Both the position numbers and the translations under genes were made by a program. From Boseongicola sp. SB0675_bin_26 (GTDB lineage Bacteria > Pseudomonadota > Alphaproteobacteria > Rhodobacterales > Rhodobacteraceae): 6,684 bases of DNA. The stretch is from the NCBI GenBank assembly GCA_009843725.1, contig VYCX01000512.1, forward strand, positions 1 through 6,684, given 5' to 3'. The notes beneath the pieces are model-generated. The model searched no databases. It was not told the origin of the DNA and worked only from the letters and a program-made list of their open reading frames with translations. Every line of letters starts with the position of its first letter. Within the stretch, counting starts at the first letter, position 1. Shown here in pieces: positions 5,107-6,684 of the stretch.

Positions 5107-6684
5107 ATGGCCCAGATTTCCCTTACCTTTCCCGACGGCAATTCGCGACGCTACGAGGCGGGCATTACCCCGCTCGGAGTGGCGGCGGACATCTCGGTCT
5201 CGCTTGGCAAGAAGGCCATCAGCGCCACCGTGAACGGCGCGCATTGGGATTTGGCCTGGCCCATCGAATCGGACGCGGCCATCAGCATCCACACCATGCA
5301 GGACGACGAGCAGGCGCTCGAGCTCATCAGGCACGACCTTGCGCATGTCATGGCACGTGCGGTTCAGGAAATCTGGCCCGACGTCAAGATCACCATCGGT
5401 CCGGTGATCGAGCACGGCTGGTACTACGACTTTGACCGGGAAGAACACTTCACGCCGGATGACCTGGGCAGGATCGAGGCCAGGATGAAGGAAATCATCA
5501 ACGCCCGCGATCCGGTTCGCACCGAGATCTGGGACCGGGAGCGTGCGCTGCAGCACTATCGCGACAATGACGAGCCCTACAAGGTGGAACTGGTCGACGC
5601 GATCCCGGGATCCGATCCGATCCGCATGTACTGGCACGGGCGCTGGCAGGACCTCTGTCGCGGCCCGCATCTGCAGCACACCGGCCAGCTGCCCGCCGAC
5701 GCCTTCCGGTTGACCAGCATTGCCGGCGCCTATTGGCGGGGTGACAGCAACCGCGAGATGCTCCAGCGCATCTACGGGATCGCCTTCAAGAACCGTGACG
5801 GCCTGAAGCGGCACCTGAACATGCTCGAGGAGGCCGCGAAGCGCGACCATCGGAGGATCGGGCGCGAAATGCACCTCTTTCACATGCAGGAGGAAGCGCC
5901 CGGCCAGGTCTTCTGGCATCCGAACGGCTGGACCATCTACACGACCCTGCAGGACTACATGCGCCGCCGCCAGCGCGCTGGCGGGTACGTGGAAGTCAAC
6001 ACCCCGCAGATCGTGGCCCGAAAGCTGTGGGAGGAAAGCGGCCACTGGGAAAAGTTCCAGGAGCACATCTTCACGCTCGAAGTCGAAGAGGAACATGCCC
6101 AGGAGAAGGCGGTGAACGCCCTGAAGCCAATGAACTGCCCCTGCCACGTGCAGGTGTTCAACCAGGGCATCAAGTCCTACCGGGACCTCCCGCTGCGCAT
6201 CGCGGAATTCGGGTCCTGCAGCCGCTACGAACCGTCCGGGGCCCTGCACGGGATTATGCGCGTTCGCGGGTTCACGCAGGATGACGGGCACATCTTCTGC
6301 CGCGAGGACCAGATCGAAAGCGAGACGGCCCGCTACATCGACTTCCTGTCCAACATCTATGCCGATCTCGGATTCGCCGAGTTCACGGTGAAGTTCGCCG
6401 ACCGCCCGGAAGTGCGCGCGGGCACGGACAAGACGTGGGACAAGGCAGAGGAAGCCTTGCTGCACGCAACGAGGGCCGCCGGAATCGAGCCTGAAATGAA
6501 TCCGGGCGAGGGCGCGTTCTACGGACCGAAGCTGGAATTCGTCCTGACCGACGCGATCGGGCGCGACTGGCAGTGCGGAACCCACCAGGTCGACTTTGTG
6601 CTGCCGGAACGACTCAACGCCACGTATGTGGGCGAGGATGGCGACAGGCACCGTCCCGTGATGCTGCATCGCGCCGCCCTCGGA
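5107..6684 (+). CDS. thrS: threonyl-tRNA synthetase ThrS, 3'-truncated by the window
   Basis: Class II aminoacyl-tRNA synthetase that charges tRNA-Thr in the cytoplasm. The first 526 codons are present of a family length of about 640-650, so the end of the catalytic core and the anticodon-binding domain lie beyond the window. An N-terminal TGS domain (about 1-64) is followed by the editing domain, with His76 and His80 (HDLAH) and Cys184 and His188 (DLCRGPH), the pattern that clears mischarged Ser-tRNA-Thr. The catalytic core shows motif 2 ([11 protein letters not shown], Arg373; then [15 protein letters not shown]) and the zinc ligands Cys344 (KPMNCPCH), His395 (DDGHIFC) and His521 (VMLHRAALG). 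These match the E. coli ligands Cys334, His385 and His511 with a constant offset of ten. All key residues are present. ATG 5107 has a good Shine-Dalgarno sequence. It lies 248 bp downstream of tcuB and is probably transcribed separately. Confidence 0.97.
   Translation, partial: MAQISLTFPDGNSRRYEAGITPLGVAADISVSLGKKAISATVNGAHWDLAWPIESDAAISIHTMQDDEQALELIRHDLAHVMARAVQEIWPDVKITIGPVIEHGWYYDFDREEHFTPDDLGRIEARMKEIINARDPVRTEIWDRERALQHYRDNDEPYKVELVDAIPGSDPIRMYWHGRWQDLCRGPHLQHTGQLPADAFRLTSIAGAYWRGDSNREMLQRIYGIAFKNRDGLKRHLNMLEEAAKRDHRRIGREMHLFHMQEEAPGQVFWHPNGWTIYTTLQDYMRRRQRAGGYVEVNTPQIVARKLWEESGHWEKFQEHIFTLEVEEEHAQEKAVNALKPMNCPCHVQVFNQGIKSYRDLPLRIAEFGSCSRYEPSGALHGIMRVRGFTQDDGHIFCREDQIESETARYIDFLSNIYADLGFAEFTVKFADRPEVRAGTDKTWDKAEEALLHATRAAGIEPEMNPGEGAFYGPKLEFVLTDAIGRDWQCGTHQVDFVLPERLNATYVGEDGDRHRPVMLHRAALG

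Noticed and set aside
4789..6669. Very long (626-codon) open frame on the minus strand
   Set aside because: It lies antisense to thrS, whose plus-strand frame has all catalytic and editing residues. The antisense product shows no family and is a by-product of high-GC codon use.

Overview
The window is high-GC (roughly two thirds G+C by eye) bacterial DNA. The protein families and gene types fit an alphaproteobacterium: a short-chain-acyl-responsive XRE/IrrE-type regulator (ScfR/PccR/MccR group), an ABHD10-like alpha/beta hydrolase, a tcuAB pair and a class II threonyl-tRNA synthetase. No species can be named from the sequence alone. There are five protein genes, two of them cut by the window edges. 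I see no tRNA, rRNA, CRISPR array, insertion sequence or attachment site.

Layout. (1) 1-1286, plus strand: the C-terminal part of an ScfR-family regulator whose DNA-binding domain lies mostly before base 1. (2) 1258-1989, minus strand: a complete serine alpha/beta hydrolase, convergent with gene 1 and overlapping its 3' end by 29 bp. (3) 1990-2412: a 423-bp divergent intergenic region with no convincing gene. It holds an unusual cluster of TTGC/GCAA words, including two perfect palindromes, plus two further inverted repeats close to the next gene. (4) 2413-3807 and 3797-4858, plus strand: tcuA and tcuB, overlapping by 11 bp and surely one transcription and translation unit. (5) 4859-5106: a 248-bp spacer with a GC-rich hairpin just after tcuB, a TTGACA element and a good Shine-Dalgarno sequence. 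(6) 5107 to the end, plus strand: the first 526 codons of thrS, which runs out of the window.

How the genes may work together. TcuA (soluble FAD dehydrogenase) and TcuB (membrane protein with two 4Fe-4S motifs and probable b-heme) form an electron-transfer pair. In the characterised Salmonella system TcuA oxidises tricarballylate to cis-aconitate and TcuB re-oxidises the flavin, passing electrons toward quinone. The usual companions, the transporter TcuC and the LysR regulator TcuR, are absent here. The related CobZ of Rhodobacter capsulatus, a TcuA-TcuB-like fusion acting in cobalamin synthesis, shows that the pair need not be a tricarballylate system. The hydrolase, the regulator and thrS have no proven functional link to tcuAB. 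thrS is housekeeping.

I did not find a clearly new multi-gene system. The items most worth a second look are the TTGC/GCAA-rich control region, the orphan tcuAB pair, and the SD-less tcuA start preceded by two minimal reading frames.
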